From Firmicutes bacterium AM31-12AC (lineage in GTDB: Bacteria > Bacillota > Clostridia > Lachnospirales > Lachnospiraceae): a stretch of DNA of 26,842 nucleotides. Of the stretch, positions 1-8,501 are shown piece by piece. Position numbers and translations under genes: made by a program. The DNA lies in the NCBI GenBank assembly GCA_003480425.1, contig QUJA01000034.1, positions 1 to 26,842 of the forward strand, in the 5' to 3' direction. Position 1 is the stretch's first letter. Every line of letters starts with the position of its first letter. The notes under the pieces are model-generated. The model did no database searches, had not been told where the DNA came from, and saw only the letters and a list, made by a program, of their open reading frames with translations.

Positions 1-613
1 CCCTGTGCATCTATCAGCTGCAATTTATCTCAGCCTCTCGGACTTGTGTACCATGGTATTCCACCGGAAGTTCTACACGAATCACCGCCAGATCCTTTTC
101 TGCCTCTACTGTCGCAAGGCGGACTCCCTGTGGTGCCAGATGCAGCGGTTCTGAAACCATAATATTTACATCTCTGTAGATTCCACCGCCGGTATACCAG
201 CGTCCACTCGGTACTGCATTTTTTACAACAACTTTAATCGTATTCTTCTGTCCGGCATGCACATATTTGGTAGCATCCACATAAAAATTTCCATATCCAT
301 ATGGATTTTTTCCTGCGAATGAGTTATTGATATATACAAATGCATTTTGATAGATTCCTTCAAATTCCAGCCATACACATTTTCCTGCATCCTCTGCCGG
401 AAGCTGGAATTCTTTTATATAGTGATAGTTTTCTTCCCGAAAGAAACCGTTTCCACTTCCACCTGCTTCTTTTGAATCGCGCGGGCGAAGAATAGACGCA
501 TCATGCGGAAGCGTAACTGCTGTTTCTTCTGGATTTCCATCTTCCATCGTCTGCAGCGCACTTCCACTTCCCATATAAAAATTCCAACCCGTATTAAATT
601 TAATTTTCTTCAT
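1..613 (-). pseudogene. GH2 beta-galactosidase-type glycosidase, N-terminal part, frameshifted and cut by the window edge
   Basis: Encodes the N-terminal sugar-binding (jelly-roll) domain of a glycoside hydrolase family 2 enzyme. Visible marks are KFNTGWNF at the start, LPHDASI, WLEFEGIYQNAFVYIN and GRWYTGGGIYRDV, the usual beta-galactosidase/beta-glucuronidase landmarks. The start is ATG at 613, preceded by AAAGGAG (spacing about 8); an in-frame TTG at 631 lacks its own ribosome binding site. The frame meets TGA at 14-16, only about 200 codons in, whereas family members run 600-1000 residues. Shifting one base near 20-25 restores a sensible continuation (LQLIDAQG) to the window edge, so a single A or T is missing in the AAATT run. 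The catalytic TIM barrel lies outside the window. It is downstream of the permuted GH3 on the same strand (gap about 90 bp), probably one operon. The frame break may be real or a sequencing error. Confidence 0.8.
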
Positions 614-705
614 CTCTTTCTCCTTTCTCAAGATGGTTTATTTCTCTCCCTGTCAATTCAAATATAGTTGGGAGAAAAGTCCCACCCCATACTATACTGA
701 GGGAT

Positions 706-1942
706 CTAATAAAACTTTAAAATTACTTTCATCATACGATACACACTCTTCTCCAGACGTTTTCGGTCAATTCGTCCGTTCTGTATACCTTCTACAAGCT
801 GCATCGTCTGTGTGTCATCCATTCCGCCCGGTGTGATCCAGCCATTTCCGGCTGCCATTGCGTTGACGATATCGCAGGTATCACTGGATGTCCAGTCTGT
901 CATGACAAATCCGTCAAATCCAAGTTCTTCCACAAAGATTCCCTGTAACATATCTTCGCTTTCTGCACAATAGACACTGTTCACCGCATTGTAGGCCGTC
1001 ATAACAGTAGATGGGATCTGTACCTGGAATGCCTCTTCAAACGTTTTCAGATACAATTCTCTGAGCGTTCTCTCATCCATAATACTGTTGTTACGTAGTC
1101 TTGAAGATTCGCAGTTATTTGCAAGCAGATGCTTCATACAACTTACAACTCCATGCTCTTCCAGACCTCTGCTCTGCTGTCCTCCCATTCTTCCTGCCAG
1201 CAGTGGATCCTCACTGAAATACTCCGCTGCTCTTCCACACAATGGGTTGCGATGAAGGTTGATTGCCGGGGCAAGGATTTCATTGATCTCATGCTCTTTT
1301 GCTTCCTCTGCAATCGTTGCTCCCGTCTTGTAAGCCAGCTCTTCATTAAAGGTTGCACATACTGTAACTGAAGTCGGAAAACCGATATTTTCTATTCTCA
1401 GATTTACACCATTATTTCCATCTGCGACAACGAATTCCGGTGTATTATATTTTTCAGATACATAGAGCATTCCGGCTTCTCCTTTTGCTTCCATGCCCCA
1501 TCCATTTTTCGCGCAGACGGAAATACGTGCCAGTTCGTAATCTGTAAATTGTCCGACAAAATCTTCCAGAAGCTTTGGATTCTCTACAACTTCCTTCCAC
1601 TGGATCAACCGCTCTGATTTTTCCGGATGAATCGGATTCTTCTCCTTGCCATATACCTTTTCTACGACCGGTGTGATGTAATCTTCTCCGGTCATTTTCG
1701 TATATCTGCCCTTTGGATAAGTCTCCTGCTCTGCTTTCTTTGATAAAGTTACCAGTGGAATTTCTTTCGGAGTCGGCATATAGTGCTTGCTCTGTTTCAA
1801 GAGCTTTTCTTCTTTTATTTCTACTTTTGCGATACTACTGCTTTGTTCCAGTGAATTTCCTGCTTCCAGTTCATAAGTTCCTGCCTCGCAGATCCATGCC
1901 GCACGCTCTGCATCAAAGGATGCCAGTTCTCTTCCTTTTCAT
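706..1942 (-). pseudogene. Domain-permuted GH3 beta-glucosidase, N-terminally truncated and frame-disrupted
   Basis: The readable frame, about 1938 to 706, starts with the tail of a fibronectin-III-like domain (ASFDAERAAW, CEAGTYELEAGNS). It then runs through a complete GH3 catalytic barrel with VADGNNGVN, NLHRNPLCGR, YFSEDPLLAG, KHLLANN and the nucleophile region GFVMTDW (Asp at about 897). This is the permuted layout (GH3 C-domain, FnIII, GH3 N-domain). Here the C-domain, which holds the acid/base, and most of FnIII are absent, so roughly half of the usual 750-950 residues is lost. The best start, ATG at 1940-1942 after AAAGGAG (1952-1958), opens a frame that stops after nine codons; the GH3 frame begins one base out of register. 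The only alternative starts are weak (TTG at 1800 or internal ATGs). A short inactive barrel could be made, but I read it as a deletion remnant. It is divergent to AraC-1 and upstream of GH2. Confidence 0.78.
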
Positions 1943-2003
1943 ATTTCCAGTCTCCTTTCGTCTCACCATAATTTTGAGTCTTAGAACTATCTCGCTTACC
2001 TCG

Positions 2004-2067
2004 ATTATAACGTGTATTTTTTTATAAATATGTAACCATTACCTTGATAAAATCGGCTTTTTCCGAT
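2004..2067. promoter_or_regulatory. Divergent control region between permuted GH3 and AraC-1
   Basis: A perfect minus-strand TATAAT lies at 2004-2009, suitably placed to start a leader for the GH3/GH2 operon. An inverted repeat ATCGG-CTTTTT-CCGAT occupies 2052-2067, between that promoter and the AraC-1 ribosome binding site. It resembles the TCCGAC plus T-run part of the motif found upstream of GH43, GH78 and the NagZ-type GH3, but not at the same spacing. A role as operator for AraC-1 is inferred. Confidence 0.4.
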
Positions 2068-2103
2068 ATCTTGAATATAACAAATCAATTTCAGGAGGTA
2101 TTT

Positions 2104-3231
2104 ATGAATAATTCCAATTCTGATACACAAAAACAACACTTTACGCCCATCACGATTGATGCGTTGGAAGACGCACTTCACTGGTATTCTCCTTTTGAAA
2201 ATATGCTTCGTTCCTATTATCTGGAACATCATCGATTCATGCCAATCGCAGAGTTTCCGGAGGAACTTCTGCAGCCTTTTTCAATTCCGCCAATCGACTT
2301 AAGAAGTCTTACCGGCGCAAGTGATGTGACGCTATCCCCTACAAACACATTTCAAACAGCAGAAACATTTTTAGAGCCACAGTATTTTTCTCCCGGCTAT
2401 GATATTTACATCCAGAAGCAGCCTCGTTATTCTTGCTCTCCCACTCAGGATCATCAGTATTATGAGATTTGTTATCAGTATTCCGGCACAAGCATACAGA
2501 CTTTATCTGTCGATGACACCTGCGAGACCATCCGATTAAAGCCTGGAGATTTTATTTTTATCCCGGTGGCACAAAAACATTCAATCACCATTGATTCTGA
2601 TAGCATTCTGCTGAATATCGGAGTCCGGGCAAGTACTTTTACACAGGCTTTCTCACACAATATTCCTGATGGTTCTATACTTGGCGATTTTTTCTCCTCT
2701 CTACTCACCCCGGATGGCGATTCTATCCGGTATCTTGTCTTCCACACAAATGGGAATGCCATGATTCTGCAGCAGATTCAGCAGCTTTCGCTGACCTACT
2801 GTACCAATACGCTCTACTCACAGCAGATTCTAAATCTTCAGTTAAGCATCCTTTTCATGAATCTGCTTCAGGACTATAGCTATAACACAAAAATAGCTAA
2901 TACCGGTGGAAGTATCACAGAAAAGCTTCCTGCCATCATGCAATATATCGAACAAAACTATACAACTTCCTCTGCGCAAAGAATTGCACAGCATTTTGGA
3001 TACTCGCCCGATTATCTCAATCAGCTTTTTAAAAAGACGACTTCTCACACGATAGGCGAAACTTTATTAAACCTGAAAATGCAAAAAGCTGCTTCCCTAC
3101 TGACCTCCACGAATCTTTCTGTCAGTTCGATCGCGGAATATCTTGGCTATCAGGATACAACGAATTTGATTCGTAGTTTTAAAAAATATTATGGGAGCAC
3201 ACCTGCTCAGTATAGGAAGGCACTACACTAA
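2104..3231 (+). CDS. AraC-family transcriptional regulator (AraC-1, intact)
   Basis: A 375-residue sugar-responsive activator with an N-terminal sensor and a C-terminal AraC/XylS DNA-binding domain. The middle region (YYEICYQYSG, then RLKPGDFIFIP and QKHSITID) is a cupin-type sensor fold. The last 100 residues carry two helix-turn-helix units: SSAQRIAQHFGYSPDYLNQLF and SVSSIAEYLGYQDTTNLIRSF, ending with the family signature YYGSTPAQYRK. The start is ATG 2104, four bases after AGGAGGT (2093-2099); an upstream in-frame start lacks a ribosome binding site. It is divergent from the permuted GH3/GH2 operon, its likely target. AraC-2 and AraC-3 in this window are paralogues, and this is the only complete one, so it may also serve their orphaned targets. 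The ligand is unknown. Confidence 0.93.
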   Translation: MNNSNSDTQKQHFTPITIDALEDALHWYSPFENMLRSYYLEHHRFMPIAEFPEELLQPFSIPPIDLRSLTGASDVTLSPTNTFQTAETFLEPQYFSPGYDIYIQKQPRYSCSPTQDHQYYEICYQYSGTSIQTLSVDDTCETIRLKPGDFIFIPVAQKHSITIDSDSILLNIGVRASTFTQAFSHNIPDGSILGDFFSSLLTPDGDSIRYLVFHTNGNAMILQQIQQLSLTYCTNTLYSQQILNLQLSILFMNLLQDYSYNTKIANTGGSITEKLPAIMQYIEQNYTTSSAQRIAQHFGYSPDYLNQLFKKTTSHTIGETLLNLKMQKAASLLTSTNLSVSSIAEYLGYQDTTNLIRSFKKYYGSTPAQYRKALH

Positions 3232-3268
3232 AAAAATGGATTGTAGTAACGATCACAACCCATTTTCT
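3232..3268 (+). terminator. Intrinsic terminator after AraC-1
   Basis: ATGGATTGT (3236-3244) pairs with ACAACCCAT (3255-3263) with one A-C mismatch across a 10-base loop, followed by TTTTCT and preceded by six A residues. It begins directly after the AraC-1 stop codon. Confidence 0.6.
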
Positions 3269-3348
3269 CTGCTTACTAATTAAGTAAACATATGCTACGC
3301 TTTCACAATATCGGAAGACCTATGTTTCTTCCTGTTGGAATTCCTGCT

Positions 3349-3398
3349 AAAAAGATCGGGGTTTATGCCATCACCAGCATAAACTCCGATCTTTTTTC
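3349..3398. terminator. Strong bidirectional terminator between AraC-1 and the GPH symporter
   Basis: A long stem, roughly AAAAGATCGG plus GTTTATGC against GCATAAAC plus CCGATCTTTT, has one G/T position and a loop around CATCACCA. It is flanked by an A-run on the left and a T-run on the right, so it can end convergent transcription from AraC-1 (+) and the GH43/GPH operon (-). Confidence 0.85.
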
Positions 3399-3413
3399 TC
3401 TTAATTTCAAAAA

Positions 3414-4787
3414 TTACTCTTCTACTGTCATTTTCTTCTTCATCTCTTCAATCTCATCTCTGTACTTATCAATTGGATTAAATTTCAAGCAGATTAGAAG
3501 AATTATTCCTGTCAGTGCCGGTGCACCGAAACGAAGGAAATTCAATGCGATCAGTGTACTCTCCGGCTGCTGTCCGATTGCTCCTGCAATGTATCCAGAT
3601 GCAGCAAGGACTGCAAGAATACCTGAGTTTGTAACTGTTCCACCACATTTCTGTGCAAATCCTTTAATAGAAGAAATTACCCCATTTGCTGAAAATCCTT
3701 CTTTCAATTGAATATAATCAATCGCGTCATTTACAAGTACGTTAACCAGACCATTCTGCATAGAAGCAACTGCTGTTGCGATAAATGTCACTACATAAAG
3801 AAGCATCAGGCTACTCTTTCCGAAGAAAAGAAGAATTACATAGCAGATAATCGTTGCCGTCTGTGATACAACAAGTGCTTTTTCTCCTGTCTTAAATATT
3901 TTCAGGAAGATTGGCATCAGAACTGTCATGGAAACCAGTGCTCCGATAGACACGATTCCCATATAAACTGGAATCAGATCCGGACGTGCAAGGTAATACA
4001 TTACGTAATAAACAGAGCTTGCAAACATCAGACCATATCCCATAGAGGCCATAATCCATACGATAATATATGGTGCAAGTTCTTTATGTTTCAAAATTGC
4101 TTTCAGATCCTGCATTGCATTTCTGTCTGTACTCTTCTCGATGTATTTCTCTTTTGATGTCGCAAAAAGTCCCCAGAAGGAGAAGCATGCAAGACCGCCA
4201 CAGATAAGCATCATCGGAATATAGCCGTTGCTCACTCCAAGTGCACTCTCAAGGAATGCTTTGATCTGCAATGTAAATGTGTTTGCGATTGTAAATGCAA
4301 CCGCTGTCACGCCTGCCCCCATAGCAATGATCGTATTTCTCTCTTCTGTTCCTTTTACACATGCCGGAAGCAGAGACATCTGTGGCATTGTGTACATTGT
4401 AACAGTCATTCCAACACCAATGTTACAGATTAATACCCACGCAATTTTTCCTGCCATCGGGAAATTCGGATTTACCCACAACAATGTTGAAAACAGTGTA
4501 AGTAGGATTGGAGCCGGAATCAAATATGGACGATAACGTCCCCATTTCGTATTCGTTCTGTCAGCAATTACCCCCATCATCGGATCATTAATAGCATCCC
4601 AAAAAGAACAGATAAACATGATTACAGATGCAAATGCAGCTGGAATCATCATTGTATCTGTCATATAAGGTGAAAAATAACTTGATATGACAGCAGATAT
4701 CATCATAGCTCCACCACTGACCGAAGTGGCATGAAACCATTTAAATGCTTTACTGCTCTCCTGTTTTTTTCCGTATTGATTTTTCAT
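3414..4787 (-). CDS. GPH-family glycoside:cation symporter
   Basis: A polytopic inner-membrane sugar transporter of the glycoside-pentoside-hexuronide:cation symporter branch of the major facilitator superfamily, about 457 residues with 12 predicted membrane segments. The family landmarks are DAINDPMMGVIADRT followed by KWGRYRPYL in the loop after the second helix pair, and a second-half WIMASMGYGLMF region. The start is ATG 4787 (MKNQYGKK), about nine bases after AAAGG; ATG 4796 sits too close to that site, and the TTG at 4820 has none. It follows the GH43 gene with a gap of about 35 bp and is read with it, so it likely imports the oligosaccharide or glycoside that GH43 cleaves inside the cell. 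The ORF is intact although its operon partner is frame-broken. Confidence 0.92.
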   Translation of the reverse strand: MKNQYGKKQESSKAFKWFHATSVSGGAMMISAVISSYFSPYMTDTMMIPAAFASVIMFICSFWDAINDPMMGVIADRTNTKWGRYRPYLIPAPILLTLFSTLLWVNPNFPMAGKIAWVLICNIGVGMTVTMYTMPQMSLLPACVKGTEERNTIIAMGAGVTAVAFTIANTFTLQIKAFLESALGVSNGYIPMMLICGGLACFSFWGLFATSKEKYIEKSTDRNAMQDLKAILKHKELAPYIIVWIMASMGYGLMFASSVYYVMYYLARPDLIPVYMGIVSIGALVSMTVLMPIFLKIFKTGEKALVVSQTATIICYVILLFFGKSSLMLLYVVTFIATAVASMQNGLVNVLVNDAIDYIQLKEGFSANGVISSIKGFAQKCGGTVTNSGILAVLAASGYIAGAIGQQPESTLIALNFLRFGAPALTGIILLICLKFNPIDKYRDEIEEMKKKMTVEE

Positions 4788-4822
4788 TCTTCTCATCCTT
4801 TCATCTTGTTTATATTCCAACT

Positions 4823-5892
4823 TTATTCTTCATCCGGATAATCTTCCAGGCGCCATGAGTCCTTCCAGTCTATATAAGCCATCTCTCCATCAAACCTTAT
4901 CGGAAGCCATACATATTCTGAAATGGATGTGTTTTCCACTATTGGCTCATCCCCTTCAAATTCTTCCATTCCTTTTCCATTTTGTAAAAAGATACATTCA
5001 AAGATTCTCTTATATCTGGAATACTGCTTATCCATCATTTCAGGCAGCCAACGATCTGCACATGCGATATAAAGATCTTTCTTTCCTTCAACTTTAAACA
5101 CAGATGAAATCTGTGAGTGAAAAGAAGTTTCGCTCTTATCATCCACATGCGGATTACCCAGAACTGTATATGGTCCATGCCATGTATCTGCAACTGCCAC
5201 TTCCGAAGGATTCGGCAAATAAGCCGTTGTTCCTGATGTAAACAAATAATGTTTACCATTTCTCATAAAATGTGCCGGCGCTTCTCTCACATAAGGCGGA
5301 GCGATTCGTGGGAAATGTGTGCTATAATATCCTGTTACATCCGTATAATCCTCTGTCAAATCAGCACAAATCAACTCACTATGTATACGTTCAAAATAGT
5401 AATAAGCTTTTCCATCTTCCGCTACTGCCAGATCAAAATCCCCCGCATTCATTCCTAATGGTTTAAATCCAACTTTTACCTTTTCATATGGTCCAAGAAT
5501 CGAATCTGCTGTCAGAATCGTCTCAGACTGTATATTTGCTGAATTCATAATCTTCAACCAGCATACATACTTCTTTGTTTTTTTGTTGTATATAATGTGC
5601 GGTCTGTCCATACAGTTGTTCGGATATAATGGTGACTGTGGATCTTCTGGCTCTGGCGGAATAATCAGACCAAGATCTTCCCAGTTATACAGATCCGTTG
5701 ATTTGTAACAACGAACCCCCCAGTGCCAGATTCCATTTTGTCCATCTGTTTTTTCTTTATTTTCTCCATACCAGTAATAGACTCCGTCAATCTGAATCAC
5801 TGATCCCCCATGAGCCTGTATTCTTTTTCCCTCTGTGTCAAGCCATAGCTTCCAGGATGAAATGCATCATATCTTACTCTTTCTTCACTCAT
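4823..5892 (-). pseudogene. GH43 glycosidase (subfamily 24-like), one-base frameshift near the N-terminus
   Basis: A five-bladed beta-propeller GH43 hydrolase without a signal peptide. The sequence IQAHGGSVIQIDGVYYWYGENK, split here as IQAHGGSVIQ and DGVYYWYGENK, resembles the opening of exo-beta-1,3-galactanase/GH43_24-type enzymes; RCYKSTDLYNWEDLG, MDRPHIIYN and NAGDFDLAVAEDGKAYYYFE follow. The natural start is ATG 5890-5892 (MSEERVRYDAFHPG) behind AAGGGGGAAG. That frame dies unless one A is restored in GGAAGC (TT on the plus strand at 5850-5851), after which it reads KLWLDTEGKRIQAHGG and continues uninterrupted to 4823. The only alternative start is GTG 5800, without a ribosome binding site and inside the first propeller blade. 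It is divergent from AraC-2 and followed by the GPH symporter. Activity on beta-galactosyl or arabinosyl links is likely but not proven. Confidence 0.85.
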
Positions 5893-5996
5893 TACTTCCC
5901 CCTTCCTCAAAATACCTTTGTACTTTTATCATATGATAATGTTTGTTACCTTCTCATGAATTCTTTCTCATATTAGCACATACTCTTTTTCTTCTC

Positions 5997-6032
5997 CATG
6001 TAAAAATTATCCTCATTTCCGACATTTTTTAA
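5997..6032 (-). promoter_or_regulatory. Shared bipartite motif upstream of GH43 (CATGTA-N15-TCCGAC)
   Basis: On the plus strand CATGTA begins at 5997 and TCCGAC at 6018, followed by ATTTTTTAA. The same two blocks at exactly the same 21-base offset precede GH78 (24795) and the NagZ-type GH3 (26743). It lies about 105 bp upstream of the GH43 start in the GH43/AraC-2 divergent region. An AraC-family activator site is the likeliest role (inference). Confidence 0.6.
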
Positions 6033-6181
6033 TATTCCATTTTTACATTTTCCCCACTATTGATTACCGATATTATTTTTCCTACATTTATTCTTTATTT
6101 TCACTTTATAAAATGTTACAATTCTAATAACGTTTAATTTATCAATCAAAACACTTTGCCATATTTTTTACGGAGGGTATT

Positions 6182-6987
6182 ATGTAATTTTATATAACAA
6201 TCAAAGAAATCAAAGACGAAATCACCCATTTTATTAACGAGTATCACTATAGTCCTGATTTCGATTCACTCCTGAAAAGAATGTATGAACAACATCATTT
6301 TTCTGAAAGTGCGCCTGACATTCCCGATCTTGCAACTTTAAAGCAATTAAATGATACGAGTTTTTTACACGAAATAGATAAGCTTTATTATCCTTTTTCT
6401 TCTGAACAATTTGAAAGCGAATATGATTTCATACTTCCATTTGAAGATATAGCAACTATAACAGAGTTTTGGGGAATTAAGTGTTTCACACAAATGATTC
6501 TTTTGAAATACGAACTCTGGTAAAGAATCTCTTTTTAGAGCGCTTCCGATATGATAAATATGTAAATCGTTGTGATGTATATTGGCTAAACCTCCTTTTC
6601 GTCAATGCACTTCGGGATTCCTATGAATACAGTCAGTTTTCAAGTTCTGAATCCGGTCCCGACTATGCGCCACTTCTTCGGTATATACAGTCGCATTATC
6701 AGACAATTACTTTAGAACAACTATCGAATAAATTTAATTATTCTGTTCCTTATCTGTCAAAGATTATCAAAGAGATGACCGGAGAAAATTTCACAAAAAT
6801 GATTCGAAAACAAAAAATGGAAAAAGCAAGACATTTACTTCTGAAAACAAAAAATTCAATTGAGAAGATTTCTGAAGAAACCGGGTATAATAGCGCAGAT
6901 CATTTTTCCAGAGTTTTTCGTCAATATTACGGAATATCACCACAAAAATACAGAAAAGATTCCAGTCATTTTTCATCTTTAGAATAA
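6182..6987 (+). pseudogene. AraC-family regulator (AraC-2), inactivated: stop at codon 2 and internal deletion with frameshift
   Basis: GGAGGG (6172-6177) sits four bases before ATG 6182, but the next codon is TAA (6185-6187). The same frame then reads on as coding sequence (FYITIKEIKDEITHF to FEDIATITEFWGIK) to a stop at 6521-6523. Its start matches the N-terminal region of AraC-1 (YSPDFDSLLKRMYEQHH against YSPFENMLRSYYLEHH). From about 6482, one frame over, VFHTNDSFEIR continues a complete C-terminal AraC DNA-binding domain (LEQLSNKFNYSVPYLSKII, then ISEETGYNSADHFSRVF, YYGISPQKYRK). The VFHTN stretch aligns with AraC-1's LVFHTNGN, so most of the cupin sensor, about 140 residues, is missing between the two parts. 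A free DNA-binding domain could start at ATG 6494 or similar, but no good ribosome binding site is seen. It is divergent from the GH43/GPH operon. Confidence 0.85.
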
Positions 6988-7023
6988 ACAGACTAATCAA
7001 GACCAGCAACTTCCTTCAAACGC

Positions 7024-7078
7024 AAAACAAGGGCTGCACTTTCACAAGATTCCCATGAAAGCACAGCCCTGTTTTTTA
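7024..7078. terminator. Bidirectional terminator between AraC-2 and beta-phosphoglucomutase
   Basis: AGGGCTG-CA-CTTTCA pairs with TGAAAG-CA-CAGCCCT around an 11-base loop. Four A residues flank it on the left and GTTTTTT on the right. It serves the convergent ends of AraC-2 (+) and pgmB (-). Confidence 0.85.
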
Positions 7079-7081
7079 CCT

Positions 7082-7723
7082 TTATTCAATTCCTGCAATC
7101 TTCAGCAACTCTTCAAATTTCTGAATCTTATAATCCGCTTTATTATATCCCGATGCATCACCGATTCCAACAGCTTCCATTTCTGCTGCCTTAGCCGCAT
7201 CGATTCCCGCATAAGCATCTTCTACAACAACACAATCTTCCGGTTTCTCTCCGAGGAATTCCCCTGCTTTTAAGAATACTTCCGGATCTGGTTTTGAATG
7301 TGTAATATTATTTCCGTCTGAAATTGCATCAAATGCATCCAACAATTCAACCTTTTCCAGAATAAATTTTGCATTCTTGCTGGAAGAACCAATTGCCAGT
7401 TTGAATCCAGCTTCATGAAGTTTCTTGAGTGTAGCACGAACCTGATCTGTTACATCTGCCGCTGTCATCGTTTTCAGAAGCTCTCTATAGGTATTGTTCT
7501 TTTCCTCCATCAGTTCCGCTTTCTTCTCTGCACTCAGAGGTTCTCCTTCATACTTCTCCAGAATGATTTCCAGACTCTCTGCACGGCTTACACCACGAAG
7601 TCTGTTATTGATTGTTTCATCAAAATAAATTCCCATTCTGTCTGCCATTTTCTTCCATGCCTGATAATGAAATTTATCTGTAAATACAATCACTCCGTCA
7701 AGATCAAAAATAAATGCCTTCAT
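7082..7723 (-). CDS. pgmB: Beta-phosphoglucomutase (HAD superfamily)
   Basis: Converts beta-glucose 1-phosphate to glucose 6-phosphate, normally downstream of a disaccharide phosphorylase. At 213 residues it is full length. HAD motifs are present in order: FDLDGV (nucleophile Asp8 and acid/base Asp10), the cap-domain signature RLRGVSRAESL specific to beta-PGM, the phosphate-binding IGSSSKN, the HSKPDPEVF lysine, and the Mg-binding VVEDAYAGIDAA. The start is ATG 7723, 11 bases after GGAGG; ATG 7741 has no ribosome binding site. It is downstream of the SDR-like gene on the same strand, and the convergent terminator ends the unit. No phosphorylase gene (GH65, GH94 or GH112) remains nearby, so its substrate source is either elsewhere or was lost in the deletion upstream. 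Confidence 0.95.
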   Translation of the reverse strand: MKAFIFDLDGVIVFTDKFHYQAWKKMADRMGIYFDETINNRLRGVSRAESLEIILEKYEGEPLSAEKKAELMEEKNNTYRELLKTMTAADVTDQVRATLKKLHEAGFKLAIGSSSKNAKFILEKVELLDAFDAISDGNNITHSKPDPEVFLKAGEFLGEKPEDCVVVEDAYAGIDAAKAAEMEAVGIGDASGYNKADYKIQKFEELLKIAGIE

Positions 7724-7772
7724 CTTCTCTATTTCCTCCATTCAACACTACATTCTTTCATTGCTTATAATT

Positions 7773-8480
7773 CTATTTTAATGTGCAGTGTTTAACTTCT
7801 CCATGTAGGTTCTTTAGAAAAATCCGGCATATTTTTATATGTTTTTGTTTTGTCAAAACCGTAATCTGTTTCTGATTATAATTATCTGCCTCTGCGATAT
7901 CTAACATTGCCATTGCAAGATCTTCGTAAGTCACTCTGCTCTCGCCGGCTTCATTAAAGATTACCTGTTCCTCTGTTCCAATCTCATAGTTTCCAGTCAG
8001 CGCACCCTCTGAATCAAAAAATGAAGAAGGGCAGACAACTGTCCAGTTTACATTGCTTGTCTTTTTAAGTTCATCAATTCCAAGTTTGATGTTCTTTGAG
8101 ATTTCTCTCAGGAAATCTGGATGCTCCGGTGTCTCATAACAGTATGTTGTATGTGTACTGTCTGTAAATAAACTTCCTGCGCCACCAATTGCAATCAAAT
8201 GACGTTTTGTTCCTTCGTTCAGCTCAATGTATTTAAGGAACGCTTTATGATTTAATGTTGGATCTGCATCAAATCCACTTCCGTATGCACTGATCATAAC
8301 ATCACAATCTGCAATGTCTTCTTTTGTAACATCAAATAAACTTTTATTTACAACCTCTACTCTTTCATCTTCCACATTTCCTGCATAAACAAACCCTTTT
8401 ACTGTCATTCCTCTTTCCAGATCCTGTCTTGTGACTCTTGAACCAAGATTTCCATTTGCTCCGATTACTGCAATTTTCAT
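7773..8480 (-). CDS. Atypical short-chain dehydrogenase/NAD(P)H-binding protein (NmrA/COG2910-like)
   Basis: A Rossmann-fold protein of the NAD(P)H-binding atypical SDR group. The dinucleotide-binding loop GANGNLG is near the start, followed by ISAYGSG, HLIAIGGAGSLF and NWTVVCPSSFF, the usual order for this family, which lacks the classical YxxxK. Starts ATG 8480 and ATG 8486 are both possible; AAGGAG is nine bases from the former and three from the latter, so 8480 is preferred. The family usually ends near VTYEDLAMAMLDIAE...QITVLTK (about residue 210). Here about 25 residues of lysine-rich tail follow that look like readthrough; a one-base shift in the A-rich stretch near 7840 would instead end at TAA 7792-7794. 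The product is probably active. It is preceded by the MFS remnant with a gap of about 20 bp. Confidence 0.85.
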   Translation of the reverse strand: MKIAVIGANGNLGSRVTRQDLERGMTVKGFVYAGNVEDERVEVVNKSLFDVTKEDIADCDVMISAYGSGFDADPTLNHKAFLKYIELNEGTKRHLIAIGGAGSLFTDSTHTTYCYETPEHPDFLREISKNIKLGIDELKKTSNVNWTVVCPSSFFDSEGALTGNYEIGTEEQVIFNEAGESRVTYEDLAMAMLDIAEADNYNQKQITVLTKQKHIKICRIFLKNLHGEVKHCTLK

Positions 8481-8501
8481 ACTCATCTTCTCCTTCTTAC
8501 T

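Noticed and set aside
2029..2067. A fourth copy of CATGTA-N15-TCCGAC upstream of the permuted GH3
   Set aside because: TATGTA and TCGGCTTTTTCC are present but the spacing is three bases longer and the TCCGAC core is altered, so it is noted only as a possible relative.
3292..3711. A plus-strand open frame of about 139 codons
   Set aside because: It lies opposite the 3' end of the GPH symporter and across a strong terminator, has no ribosome binding site, and encodes no recognisable motif; it is a shadow of the transporter gene.
1..6987. Explaining all frame breaks in the first 9 kb as sequencing errors
   Set aside because: One-base losses in GH2 and GH43 could be errors, but the nonsense codon and internal deletion of AraC-2, the truncated permuted GH3 and the joint AraC-3/MFS truncation cannot. 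Real decay is the simpler overall account, with the single-base events left open.
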